From QHXM01 sp032160165 (GTDB lineage: Bacteria > Acidobacteriota > Blastocatellia > Pyrinomonadales > Pyrinomonadaceae), in the NCBI GenBank assembly GCA_032160165.1, contig JAVHWA010000042.1, positions 1 through 64,000 on the forward strand: a stretch of DNA of 64,000 bases. Reading direction: 5' to 3'. The position numbers and the translations under genes were made by a program. Below the pieces are notes generated by a model. The model made no database searches. It saw nothing but the letters and a program-made list of their open reading frames with translations, and was not told the DNA's origin. Of this stretch, positions 24,271-32,715 are shown in pieces. Each line of letters starts with the position of its first letter. The stretch's first letter is position 1.

Positions 24271-24479
24271 TCTTCCGCTCTGCCGCCGGATGTGAGGCGA
24301 GGGCTATGCCCCGCCGTAGCAGTGGTGTTTGTACCTTGGGGCTACGCCCTTCGTGCGGCCTTTGGCTCAAGGAATCCGAAGGGGCTGAGCCCGAACCAGG
24401 GGCATAGCCCGAAATTGTCTGGCCACTGTCGGCGGGGCAAAGCCACCGACTCACATCCGGCGGCGAAGCCGAACACGAC
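24271..24479. repeat. Large imperfect palindrome, MITE-like
   Basis: Nearly the whole stretch can fold on itself. The outer arms 24282-24325 and 24423-24466 share GCCGCCGGATGTGAG, GGCT-TGCCCCGCCG and CAGTGG as inverted matches. Inside, TTGGGGCTACGCCC pairs with the complement of GGGCATAGCCCGAA. It carries no plausible gene and begins 6 nt after the TonB_C-like stop. A non-autonomous mobile element or a structured RNA are both possible. Confidence 0.7.
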
Positions 24480-24641
24480 TAGCACATGATCGTTAAGAAA
24501 ACCCTTCAAAGAACAATGGAAGGATAGAGGCGATGCAATTGGAGCTTGGGTCATCATCGATCCAACTGTTTGCCAGGGATCCGCAGCGCTCGTCGACAAT
24601 AGCTGTGGAGCTATCTAAACCAAGCAATGAAAGGAAGGAAC

Positions 24642-25166
24642 ATGAAAGGCTTTCTCAGACCTATCTCGCTACTCCTGCTCTCTCTCCTTTTGGCACATTC
24701 ATGTCTAGCACAAGAAAAGCGCGAACCCTCGACCCCAGAGGAGAGGGACACGGCTGTCAAGATTGCTCGCCTCTTAGAGTCGGACCCGTTTCACAAGGAC
24801 GCGAAGAAGGCACGCGAGTGGTTCACATTGTGGTTGATCCACGTCCCCGACATCAGCATCGAGCTGTGCAGAGATTACCTGGGTCCGGTCCTGGGCTCGA
24901 AGAAGTACTACTCTTCTGAGATCTTCGTGCAGATGATGTTCTCTAGTGCCGCGTTTATTATCGAGCACCCCGACGAGGCAAAGGACAAGACGGCCGTAAA
25001 CCTGGCCGGTGTGGAAGGCGCGCTTAAAGCCTACGAGGCAATTCTGAAGACCAAGCCCAAAGCCCAGTGGGAATTTCTCGATGGGCTGATCGCGAAGCGC
25101 GAAAAGGGTGAGTTGAGGGCGTACGTGCAGGATATTGCGGAGCACAAGTGTAAGGCCAAGCCGTAG
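24642..25166 (+). CDS. Secreted hypothetical protein (174 aa)
   Basis: The ATG at 24642 is chosen because AAAGGAAGG precedes it; an ATG five codons upstream overlaps that site. A signal peptide (FLRPISLLLLSLLLAHSCLAQ) is clear. The mature protein is helical, with FHKDAKKAREWFTLWLIHVPDISIELC and GVEGALKAYEAILKTKPKAQWEFLDGLIAKREKGELRAYV, and two Cys. The segment ALKAYEAILKTKP resembles a single TPR-like helix pair but no full repeat series is present. No family is recognised. Periplasmic location is inferred from the signal peptide. Confidence 0.72.
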   Translation: MKGFLRPISLLLLSLLLAHSCLAQEKREPSTPEERDTAVKIARLLESDPFHKDAKKAREWFTLWLIHVPDISIELCRDYLGPVLGSKKYYSSEIFVQMMFSSAAFIIEHPDEAKDKTAVNLAGVEGALKAYEAILKTKPKAQWEFLDGLIAKREKGELRAYVQDIAEHKCKAKP

Positions 25167-25311
25167 CCGGGGGCGCCACCTAAGCGGCGGAGCAGAATCT
25201 GACATCGATCACGCCTGATCCGACTCTCTCGGGCCGAAATAAACGAACGCCGAGCAAGAAAAAGCGTGATAATCCTCATCCCAGAACTGTCGTATTGAAA
25301 GGAAGCCCGCG

Positions 25312-25971
25312 ATGACAAGACAAGTAAGATTTCTTCCAGCGGTGGTTTGCGCAGTCATACTCTTCAGTATTCCTTCGATTGCTCAAACCCTCGAACGGCG
25401 CTCAACGGACTCGGCACCACAGGAACTATCGCCAAAGCTTCCTGCGAACGCCACCTCGCTCGACATCGTGGCGAATGAAATCGGGCTGCTGAGGAAATCG
25501 CTTCAAACTTTGAACGTTAGACTGCGCGAGATAAGTGAAAGGGTCCTCGCTCCCGACGCAAACCAAAGCGGCTCGCCCAATGACAAGCAAAATCGCCTGG
25601 CGCTCAACCTGGATGTTCTAACCCGCGCCGAACAACGCGCCGAAATTTTGCGAAAACTCCTTCTCGAATTGATCGAGAAAGAAACGTCATTAAGAAGTCG
25701 CATGATCGGCATCGAAGAAGATATGCGTCCTGAAAGTATCGAGCGCGCTATGGTTTCGATAGGCTCAACCCGCACTCTTGAGCTGCGGGACACTCGACGC
25801 CGGGTCCTGGAGAATGAGCGCAGGGGAATTGAAAGTCTGCTGAATCAAACTCTTCAAAGCCGGGGTAGGCTGGAGGACGACGTGAAACAAGCTGACGCTA
25901 TGGTTTTCAAAATCCGGCAGCGCTTACTCCCGGTAATTGAAAAAGAGATTGAGAAAATCAATCCCAATTGA
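25312..25971 (+). CDS. Secreted coiled-coil protein (219 aa)
   Basis: GAAAGGAAG precedes the ATG. A signal peptide (VRFLPAVVCAVILFSIPSIAQ) leads to a mature chain rich in Leu, Arg and Glu with heptad character: IVANEIGLLRKSLQTLNVRLREISERV (about 50-77), ILRKLLLELIEKETSLRSRM and VLENERRGIESLLNQTLQSRGRLEDDVKQA. It contains no Cys. A periplasmic helical bundle is likely. No known family is recognised, and no link to the neighbours is obvious beyond shared orientation. Confidence 0.75.
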   Translation: MTRQVRFLPAVVCAVILFSIPSIAQTLERRSTDSAPQELSPKLPANATSLDIVANEIGLLRKSLQTLNVRLREISERVLAPDANQSGSPNDKQNRLALNLDVLTRAEQRAEILRKLLLELIEKETSLRSRMIGIEEDMRPESIERAMVSIGSTRTLELRDTRRRVLENERRGIESLLNQTLQSRGRLEDDVKQADAMVFKIRQRLLPVIEKEIEKINPN

Positions 25972-26058
25972 AGGTTAGTCGAAAAGTCCTCAATCTGATT
26001 CTTTACTGCCGAACCTACCAGCGTTGAGTTTCGTATCGAAGACCAGGAGATGGATCGG

Positions 26059-26562
26059 ATGTACTGTCCTAAGTGCGGCAAAGAGAATGATGGCGAGCAG
26101 CGTTTTTGCCGCGCATGCGGACTTGGATTGCGTTCGATCTCGGATGCGTTGGCAAGCGAGCTATCTACGCCCGGAACTACTGAAATGGCGATTCAGAGCG
26201 CTCCTGCCCTGCAAAGCAACTGGCGGAATCCCCTGCTGTTCGGCTTCTTTCTTCTCACTCTGGGACTGACGATCATTATTCTTGGCAAGAAGGTTTTCGG
26301 CGAGCAGTTGGTGGCGGACATCGGGACATTTCTCTCCGTTCTTGGCATTGGATTCCTGATCTACAAAGGCATCTCCTTGCTTCGATCTCAGCCCGCTACT
26401 ACGTCACGGCCGGACATCCTTCTCGAGGCCAGACCCTCTTTTCTCAAAACCAAGCCCACAAAGGAGCTCGCTCCAGCATCGCCCGACGCGGCGCCGCCGA
26501 GCGTAACCGAACATACGACCCGCCACTTTGAACCGGTATTTAATAGAGGAAACAAGGACTAG
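26059..26562 (+). CDS. Zinc-ribbon membrane protein with two transmembrane segments
   Basis: AGGAG at 26045-26049 lies 9 nt before the ATG at 26059 but touches the ATG at 26050, so the later start (MYCPKCGKEN) is chosen. The N-terminus is a zinc ribbon CPKCG-x8-FCRACG. Two membrane helices follow (LLFGFFLLTLGLTIIILG and IGTFLSVLGIGFLIYKGISLL), then a Pro/Thr-rich cytoplasmic tail ending NRGNKD. Such zinc-ribbon plus two-helix proteins are frequent in the phylum; function unknown. The gene converges on the NHL-repeat gene and is separated from it by repeat element A. Confidence 0.78.
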   Translation: MYCPKCGKENDGEQRFCRACGLGLRSISDALASELSTPGTTEMAIQSAPALQSNWRNPLLFGFFLLTLGLTIIILGKKVFGEQLVADIGTFLSVLGIGFLIYKGISLLRSQPATTSRPDILLEARPSFLKTKPTKELAPASPDAAPPSVTEHTTRHFEPVFNRGNKD

Positions 26563-26584
26563 TTGGTATTGCGAATTAAGTTTG

Positions 26585-26738
26585 ACCACAGAGGCCACAG
26601 AGGTCACCGGGCAGAGAAAGAATTCTCAATTCTGAATTCTGAATTGTGAATTTAGAGAAAGACGAAAGCTGTCTTCAATTCATCATTCAGAATTCAAAAT
26701 TCATAACTTCTCTGTGCTCTCTGTGCTCTCTGTGGTTC
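26585..26738. repeat. Nested palindrome of iterated short words (element A)
   Basis: The outer arms are a 9-nt word CCACAGAGG repeated at 26585-26607 and, inverted, CTCTGTGCT/CTCTGTGGT at 26707-26738. The inner arms are a 7-nt word of type AATTCTG repeated at 26619-26655 and again, as AATTCAx, at 26676-26705. The element fills the spacer between two convergent genes. Confidence 0.75.
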
Positions 26739-26768
26739 ATTCTCGGTGGATTATTCTTCGATCCAAGT

Positions 26769-28130
26769 CTACTTCACCGGCACGTACTTGACGATCTTGT
26801 AGCGATTGCGCTCGGTGGCGAAGATTTCGTTTCGATCGTTGATAGCCATCCCGAAGACCACGATGTTCCCGCCAAAGGAATCAAGATACCTGCCATCGTT
26901 ATCGAAGACATGCACGCCGCGACCCGAATCGCTGACGTAAATTCGGCCCTGTCCATCAACCGCGATGCTGTTGGCCGAGCTGAACTGTCCCGGCCCATTG
27001 CCTCGTCCGCCAAACCTGTTGATGAACTTTCCGTTTGGCGAGAGCTTGTACACGGTCTGATCGCTTCGTCCCATTACATACATATCGCCCTGCCCGTCGA
27101 CGGCTAACCGGTCGAACGAACCATCCTCGCTGGTCTTATCTCTAAGATTGATTTGGGTTCGGAATGCACCGTCGGGTCCGATGTGTATAAGATTGTATTG
27201 GCCCGCGATGGCATAGAGACTTCCATCCAGTCCCACCTCGACATCATAGTAAGTATCGTGCGGATTTGTAGGAGGTTTCGCGACCTCGCCCAACAGCTCG
27301 CCGGTTGCAGCGGAGTAACGGTAGGTCGCGCGCGGTTGAGCCACGTATACGACACCCTTGCGATCGACTTCCAGATCATAGACCGCCGCTTTGGGGTCAA
27401 GCATCCATTGCGTAATGAACTTTCCCTGCGAGTCGAAGACTTGAATCCGGCCACCCAGATATTCCGCTACGTAGATCCGCCCGTCGTTATCGACGGCGAC
27501 GCTTCTCGCATCTTTGAACTGACCCGCGCCAATGCCTTCGCTGCCGAACTCAAGCGCGGGAGCTGCGAAGCCAGGAGCGGCGGAACTTCCCTTTGATCCG
27601 TCGGCCGCAAACGTCGGTGTACTGTGCTGCACCGCCTTAAAAGCCGTAATTATTCCCACCGCAGCGAAGATAACGGGGACGAGAATAAGCAGGACGATAA
27701 ACCCCACCACCCAACGTCCTATCCTCTTACCCTGCAGATTCACTACCTGGGCAGGTTGGACTGCTTGAAACGGTTGGGAATAGTCAGACTGCACATCCGT
27801 CTGCGAGACGGTGATCGGTTGACCGCGCTCGATCTGCTCAACCGCCGCCTTGGCTTCCGCCAGTCCGCTGCCGAAAGTTTCGCGATACAGCTTAATTGCC
27901 CCGATTTTATTTCGCGCCTGAAGCAATTGCGAGATCTCGGCCATCTTCATTGCCCGATCGATCAAAGAAAGCAGCGAGCCTCCGGGCGAAGGTCTGGACA
28001 CGTTGATGGGTCGCAGCTCTTCGGGAAGGATCGCGTTGTTTCCACAATAACCACAACGCACCGTCATGCCCTCGGCGCTCGCCAGATCGAGAGGCGCCGA
28101 GCACATTGAGCAGTTGAAAGGTTTGGTCAT
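26769..28130 (-). CDS. Membrane protein with zinc ribbon, L7/L12-like helix pair and NHL beta-propeller
   Basis: 453 residues. The N-terminal zinc ribbon is CSMC-x15-CGYC (Cys7, 10, 26, 29). Residues about 75-105 (NKIGAIKLYRETFGSGLAEAK) resemble the C-terminal helix-turn-helix of ribosomal protein L7/L12, a segment also found in non-ribosomal bacterial proteins. One membrane helix follows (IGRWVVGFIVLLILVPVIFAAVGIITAF), then six NHL-type blades such as FGSEGIGAGQFKDARSVAVDNDGRIYVAEYLGGRIQVFD. The topology suggests a cytoplasmic ribbon and an extracytoplasmic propeller that binds protein or ligand. A sensor or scaffold role is inferred. Confidence 0.85.
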   Translation of the reverse strand: MTKPFNCSMCSAPLDLASAEGMTVRCGYCGNNAILPEELRPINVSRPSPGGSLLSLIDRAMKMAEISQLLQARNKIGAIKLYRETFGSGLAEAKAAVEQIERGQPITVSQTDVQSDYSQPFQAVQPAQVVNLQGKRIGRWVVGFIVLLILVPVIFAAVGIITAFKAVQHSTPTFAADGSKGSSAAPGFAAPALEFGSEGIGAGQFKDARSVAVDNDGRIYVAEYLGGRIQVFDSQGKFITQWMLDPKAAVYDLEVDRKGVVYVAQPRATYRYSAATGELLGEVAKPPTNPHDTYYDVEVGLDGSLYAIAGQYNLIHIGPDGAFRTQINLRDKTSEDGSFDRLAVDGQGDMYVMGRSDQTVYKLSPNGKFINRFGGRGNGPGQFSSANSIAVDGQGRIYVSDSGRGVHVFDNDGRYLDSFGGNIVVFGMAINDRNEIFATERNRYKIVKYVPVK

Positions 28131-28500
28131 CCAGGCATTCCTCTTCGGGTGTTCCTCATCGACAGGCTCGGTTTGGGCTCTATCATAACCTACGAGGCGA
28201 TTGCGTTTTTTTGCGAATAAAGCTCTTCAGAACGCACGCTGGAATAGTGATGGATTTTCTTCCGCGGCGACGCCGGACCGCACACAATACCCAGGCGGAT
28301 AAAAACCGCTCGCTCTCACCGGGTCATGCAGGACCCGACGCTACCGCGTTTCGGTACTGACCTCATTGACACGGCGGCCCATTAGCTCACCGATCTATTC
28401 ACCAGCACCCCAAGCTGTATCAGTTTGCGCTCCCTGGCAAACAGTGAGACGATTGCGCGAGTCCATACGCCATCATAATTCATGACCGGAGGTCGAATTA
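28131..28500. other. Divergent intergenic region
   Basis: About 370 nt between the NHL gene (minus) and the small protein at 28501 (plus). It must hold promoters in both directions but no good consensus pair was found. No RNA gene or repeat was recognised. Confidence 0.4.
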
Positions 28501-28671
28501 GTGGAGATCGATAAAGATAAGGTCAGGACCCAGGACGAAGAGGCCGAAGCAGCCCCGATTGATCAGGTAGAGGAACGCGTCGAAAGAGAGATGCGGGAAA
28601 TCGAAGAGCGCGCCAGGAAGAGCGTGGCCGAAGGACTGGGCGAAACCCCTGAGCGGGGCTCAGACAAGTAA
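28501..28671 (+). CDS. Small acidic helical protein (56 aa)
   Basis: A GTG at 28501 follows CCGGAGGT at ideal distance and opens a 56-codon frame ending at TAA (28669-28671). The product is dominated by Glu, Arg, Asp and Lys, with a central predicted helix (IDQVEERVEREMREIEERAR) and a disordered end. It has no Cys or aromatic residues. It resembles in style the small charged protein at 7930-8127. Function unknown. The good ribosome binding site and the biased composition support coding. Confidence 0.6.
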   Translation: MEIDKDKVRTQDEEAEAAPIDQVEERVEREMREIEERARKSVAEGLGETPERGSDK

Positions 28672-28713
28672 GGCAACCTCAAGGCAAGCCACTCAAACCT
28701 AAATGGGTGGGCG

Positions 28714-29406
28714 CTACTTCGCCGCTTCTCCCGGCGAGCTCGGCTTCTCATTCGCTTGCAGCGCCTGCTCTATCGCCGTACGCATTCTCTTCGGCGTGCT
28801 GAGGCGGTCAAACCCGGTGAAATGTATGATGACCCGACCGTCGGGCGCCACCACCAGACTCTGCGGAATGTTCCCTCCGCGCATCAACGACCCGGCCATT
28901 TCTCTTTCGACGAAGGCGACCTTGTAATTGATCTTGAACTCTTTCATGAAGTCGCGGACGCCTTCCGGCGTATCGCTTTCAGGACTTATATCAAGGCCGA
29001 CGACCTCGAAACCACGCGGTCCGTACTCAGTCTGCATTTGAACCAGCTCGGGCACTTCGCTGCGACATGGGCCGCACCATGTAGCCCATAAATCTATCAG
29101 CAACACCTTGCCCTTCAGTTCCCCTAACTTGAACGGCTTGCCATCTATAGTCTTGAGCGCCGTCTCGAGCGCGTTCGCGGGCAGGAATACGGTCGGTACC
29201 GTGCCCGCCTTGGTTGGAGCGTCGCCGCCGTTGACTGTCATGTTGACCTGGGGCGCATTGGCGTTTGTGGCGGGAGTGTTCGACGAACTATTGCAACTCG
29301 ATATTCCAAACGAAGAGAGCAAGGCAAAGACTAGCAGCGTCAAACTCGCGCGCAGCGGCGTCCAGAATTTGCTCGCGCTTTTCTCGGGTTGTGCAGAAGA
29401 GCTCAT
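28714..29406 (-). CDS. TlpA/ResA-type thioredoxin-fold lipoprotein
   Basis: 230 residues. A lipoprotein signal ends at Cys38 (SSFGISSC), followed by a disordered Asn/Thr-rich linker and a TlpA-like domain (about 75-220): GKPFKLGELKGKVLLIDLWATWCGPCRSE, with redox pair Cys111 and Cys114 in WCGPC, and the cis-Pro loop GGNIPQSLVVAPDG. Such proteins face the periplasm and reduce or isomerise disulfides, often for cytochrome c maturation. No cytochrome genes are next to it, so the client is unknown. AAAGGA precedes the ATG. The upstream gene on the same strand, 30 nt away, may be in the same transcript. Confidence 0.92.
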   Translation of the reverse strand: MSSSAQPEKSASKFWTPLRASLTLLVFALLSSFGISSCNSSSNTPATNANAPQVNMTVNGGDAPTKAGTVPTVFLPANALETALKTIDGKPFKLGELKGKVLLIDLWATWCGPCRSEVPELVQMQTEYGPRGFEVVGLDISPESDTPEGVRDFMKEFKINYKVAFVEREMAGSLMRGGNIPQSLVVAPDGRVIIHFTGFDRLSTPKRMRTAIEQALQANEKPSSPGEAAK

Positions 29407-29436
29407 AAGATCGACTGGTCCTTTGTACTTTGAATA

Positions 29437-30045
29437 TTAATTGTGGGATGCAACTCCGACACGAAAAGTAGAAATACGTTGAAGGTCCGCACCTATAATC
29501 GCATACTCCCCCATCATCAGTGGCTCGCGCGGACGGATTTCCATGAAAATCATCCCCCCATCGCGCGACAAAACCCGGTAATGCGGTTTGATGATTTCGT
29601 CGGACATGATGGCGAAACCCTTATATCCCTTTTGTGCCATCGCGGTCACGCGACGTGTTCCGTTCTTTGCTGCCATAGCCACGATCAGCGGAGGCTTTGC
29701 GCTGGGATCATCGGGGACGAAAAGATAGAAGCGCGGATCGTCGTTCAGGATCACGGTTGCGGCGCTTGCCCCTTTGATCTCCACGAAGCTTCGTTTGTCG
29801 CCCTTCGCCACGCTCTCTACATGAAGCGGCGTCGAACCGGCTTCGACGGCTAGCGGTTTGAGGGTCCGCTGATCATCGGCGATGTAGATCTGCGTGCGAT
29901 CAGTTGGCGCGGAGGGATACGACTCCTGAGCCGAAGCAGCAGTCCAGGCTGGTGCTGAAGGAACAGCAAAGCCCGACGCTGTAGCGAGGGCGGCCAGAAG
30001 CGAGATGGCCACCGCTACCAAAACAATCGTTCGATACTTTCTCAA
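29437..30045 (-). CDS. Secreted hypothetical protein (202 aa)
   Basis: A TTG at 30045 with GAAGGTGG just upstream gives a normal signal peptide (MRKYRTIVLVAVAISLLAAL to SAQ); a longer frame from 30090 starts in an unfavourable region. The mature protein reads as beta-rich with DDPRFYLFVPDDPSAKPPLIVAMAAKNGTRRVTAMAQKGYKGFAI and a closing IRPREPLMMGEYAIIGADLQRISTFRVGV. No known domain is recognised; the pattern, a dozen strands with few helices, suggests one compact extracytoplasmic beta domain. It probably shares a transcript with the thioredoxin-like lipoprotein downstream. Confidence 0.7.
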   Translation of the reverse strand: MRKYRTIVLVAVAISLLAALATASGFAVPSAPAWTAASAQESYPSAPTDRTQIYIADDQRTLKPLAVEAGSTPLHVESVAKGDKRSFVEIKGASAATVILNDDPRFYLFVPDDPSAKPPLIVAMAAKNGTRRVTAMAQKGYKGFAIMSDEIIKPHYRVLSRDGGMIFMEIRPREPLMMGEYAIIGADLQRISTFRVGVASHN

Positions 30046-30220
30046 ACGTCCACCTTCAAAAAAGAGCGCCGAGTCGACGCTCTGCCTCAACCAGAACTTC
30101 TAAAGTTAATAGCGTGAGAGGAGGCGAATGGTCAAGCGGCTGGCTCGACATACGAATCAAACCCATCGCTCGAGGCAGCTATCGCGCCGTCCGACTGATC
30201 CCTGGAAATGCAGGGCGCGG

Positions 30221-32650
30221 TCACGGAGTACGCATTGTTGATGGACTAGTACCCGGTTGCGTCGGAGTTACTTGAAAGTCGTCTGCCACCGTGACGTTCG
30301 AACGTGCTACGATCTGGTCGATAAGGCCCTTTTGCTTTTCCTCGTCAGCCGCTTTCTTCGCGCGCTCGCGCAGGGATTGTGGCTTCCCGGTAGGATCGCT
30401 CTGCATAGTTCCTCCGATCAGAATATGGCGAGCGTGAACCTGCTCCTCCAGGGCGCCGTTGCTTCCTGGGCGCTTCCCCCGTTCCTCCACTTTGATGATG
30501 TGATAGCCAAAAGTGCTTTCCACCACATCACTGATCTGTCCCGGCTGCAACGCGAAGGCGACATCCTCGAAGGGCTTCACCATCTGGCCTCGTCCGAACC
30601 AGCCAAGATCGCCGCCTTTTGATTTGCTCCCAGGATCGGTCGAGTACTCTTCCGCCAGTTTGCCGAAATCCTCGCCCGCACGCGCACGCTTATCCAGTTG
30701 CTCTGCCTGCTCGCGGGCCTTCGTCGGATCAAGCTCCGGATGTCTGGCGACATACGAGTCTATCTCCGCTTCGGTCGCTTCCATGTGGTCCGTTAACTTT
30801 TCTTTAGCATATTGTTGGGCCAGTACTCGCGCCTGCTGGAGCATGATCTGCAACTCGACTCCGCGGTCTTTGTCGAGGCCTTGCTCCAGCGCTTTGCGCT
30901 CGGCAATCATGATCTGGGCCCACTGCGTCTTCAACTGCTGCAGTTGAGCTCCATCGAGATTTGCCGCACTCTCCGGATTGCGTGCCTTTGCATCAGCCAA
31001 AAACTCGTCGAACTTCTGCTTCTGATCAGGCTGACGCAGAAAGTCTTCTGCTTCCGCCTCCGAGACCGTCGGCGCCGCGGCGGCCGTCGATGACTTCTGC
31101 TTGTCAAGATACTTCTGGGCGATGATTACCGTCCTTGCGAGACTCAGCTGTCGCTTCATCTCCGGCCGATCAGCCATGCCAATGGCTTGCGCCTCCTCTG
31201 CCATTGCCAGCAATTGTCGAAGGTCGGTCGCGAAGATTCTTCGAGCATTTGCATCAGACGCGAGATTCGCTCGTTGTTGCGGCGGGAGAGTTCCCGCGAT
31301 GAGAGACATATCCGACGAAGAAATATTGACCGCCGACCTGGCGCCCGAAACTTCGGCGACGATATCTGGCCGATGACGCAGGACCAAAAAATAAAAAGCG
31401 AGCGCGGAAGCGACCAGGACACCAAGCAACACGCCGCCGAGCATCACGAGTCTTGCCGAAGTCCAGGACGTAGGTGATGGTGGCCGTGGAGCTCCAGGTC
31501 CTGATACCGGCGCCGCGGGGTAGTGCGGCACTGCCATCGTTGGAATTGATTCGAGTGGGGCGACTTCCCCGGTCTGCCGCCCAGTCCTGACTGTCGGCGG
31601 GACGAGATCGTCTGAAGCGACCGTGTGACGCTCGTCGAGGTCCGACGCCGCGGTCTCAGGTGCGATCGACTCGTCGACCTTCTGCTTTACAGCATCGTCG
31701 GGGTCGCCGAGACCCGATTGCGAAGCGAAGTCGTGGGCTGGCGGCGCTGAAGTCAATCGGAGATCCAGAACAGATTTGGGAAGCGAAATCGTCTCCGCTT
31801 CGCTCGGTCGCGAATTCAGAAGCGATTGCCTTGCCCTGTTCAGCGCCTCACGCATTTCCGATGCGCTCGAGAAGCGATGCTCACGTCTAAGAGCCATGGC
31901 TCGGATAAGAATGTCCGCAACATCGGGTGGAATACTCTTGTTGAGGTCATTCGGCCGTAGCAGCGGATCGGGCTCTTCGTTAAGCACAGCAGACACGCGC
32001 GAAAGCGTATCGGAAGGCGCAGCGTTGGTAATCAGATGGTAAAGGGTGGCGGCCAGCGAATAGAGGTCACTTCGCGAATCCGTCCCCGATCCCTGTACCT
32101 GCTCGAGCGGCGCGTAGAACAGTGTATAGCCGAATACGCTCGAGGTTGGCGTGCCGGAGAGTTGCGAGCACGTGCCTTTGGCGAGTCCGAAGTCGAGCAA
32201 AATTATCTGGCGGCGCGACATCAACTTTATGTTCTGAGGCTTGATGTCTCGGTGTATTACCGGCGACTCCTGCGTATGAAGATAGTCGAGCGCATCCAGC
32301 AGTTGGTCGGCCCAATCCAATACGTCGGCAACTGGAAACGCGTCTCCCCTTTTGCGAAGCATCTCCGCCAGATCATCACCGGGAATAAAACCCATCACCA
32401 GAAACTGACCGGCGCCTTCGGCGAAGTGGTCGATCACGCGAGGGAGTGCAGGATGATGCAGCGAGGCGAGCAGCCGCGCCTCGCGCTCAAAAGCTTTTCT
32501 GAGGACGTCATCGGTGAAGAACGTCTCTTTGAGCGCGAGATAGTTGCCCAGACGCTTATCTTCGGCAAGATAAACCGCGCCCATCCCTCCCTGGCCGATG
32601 GGTCGCACTATGAGATAGCGATTTTGCAGCAGTGTGTTGGGGGCGAGCAT
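30221..32650 (-). CDS. Receptor Ser/Thr protein kinase fused to a parvulin-type PPIase domain
   Basis: 809 residues. The cytoplasmic kinase (about 10-275) has GQGGMGAVYLAE, Lys41, HRDIKPQN with Asp135 and DFG with Asp153, so it should be active. A disordered Pro-rich linker leads to one membrane helix (about 400-424). The extracytoplasmic part has a SurA/PrsA-like helical region (about 440-640) and a PpiC core (about 640-723): GEDFGKLAEEYSTDPGSKSKGG, DLGWFGRGQM and FGYHIIKVEE. The usual first strand with ARHIL is missing at the front and appears behind the core at 739-745 (HARHILI). The first 180 residues are very similar to the kinase next door. Signalling driven by envelope folding state is an inference. 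Confidence 0.9.
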   Translation of the reverse strand: MLAPNTLLQNRYLIVRPIGQGGMGAVYLAEDKRLGNYLALKETFFTDDVLRKAFEREARLLASLHHPALPRVIDHFAEGAGQFLVMGFIPGDDLAEMLRKRGDAFPVADVLDWADQLLDALDYLHTQESPVIHRDIKPQNIKLMSRRQIILLDFGLAKGTCSQLSGTPTSSVFGYTLFYAPLEQVQGSGTDSRSDLYSLAATLYHLITNAAPSDTLSRVSAVLNEEPDPLLRPNDLNKSIPPDVADILIRAMALRREHRFSSASEMREALNRARQSLLNSRPSEAETISLPKSVLDLRLTSAPPAHDFASQSGLGDPDDAVKQKVDESIAPETAASDLDERHTVASDDLVPPTVRTGRQTGEVAPLESIPTMAVPHYPAAPVSGPGAPRPPSPTSWTSARLVMLGGVLLGVLVASALAFYFLVLRHRPDIVAEVSGARSAVNISSSDMSLIAGTLPPQQRANLASDANARRIFATDLRQLLAMAEEAQAIGMADRPEMKRQLSLARTVIIAQKYLDKQKSSTAAAAPTVSEAEAEDFLRQPDQKQKFDEFLADAKARNPESAANLDGAQLQQLKTQWAQIMIAERKALEQGLDKDRGVELQIMLQQARVLAQQYAKEKLTDHMEATEAEIDSYVARHPELDPTKAREQAEQLDKRARAGEDFGKLAEEYSTDPGSKSKGGDLGWFGRGQMVKPFEDVAFALQPGQISDVVESTFGYHIIKVEERGKRPGSNGALEEQVHARHILIGGTMQSDPTGKPQSLRERAKKAADEEKQKGLIDQIVARSNVTVADDFQVTPTQPGTSPSTMRTP

Positions 32651-32715
32651 CAGAAATGACGGGAGACTGCCCTTCTGTGACGAGGTTCCGACATGTGTCT
32701 CGAGCGCGAACCCGG

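Noticed and set aside
24271..24479. Third attC site
   Set aside because: It has no CAAC/GTT-type boxes at its ends, is twice the length of the other two sites and does not share their blocks.
26585..26738. CRISPR array
   Set aside because: Units are only 7-9 nt with no spacers of constant length and they occur in both orientations.
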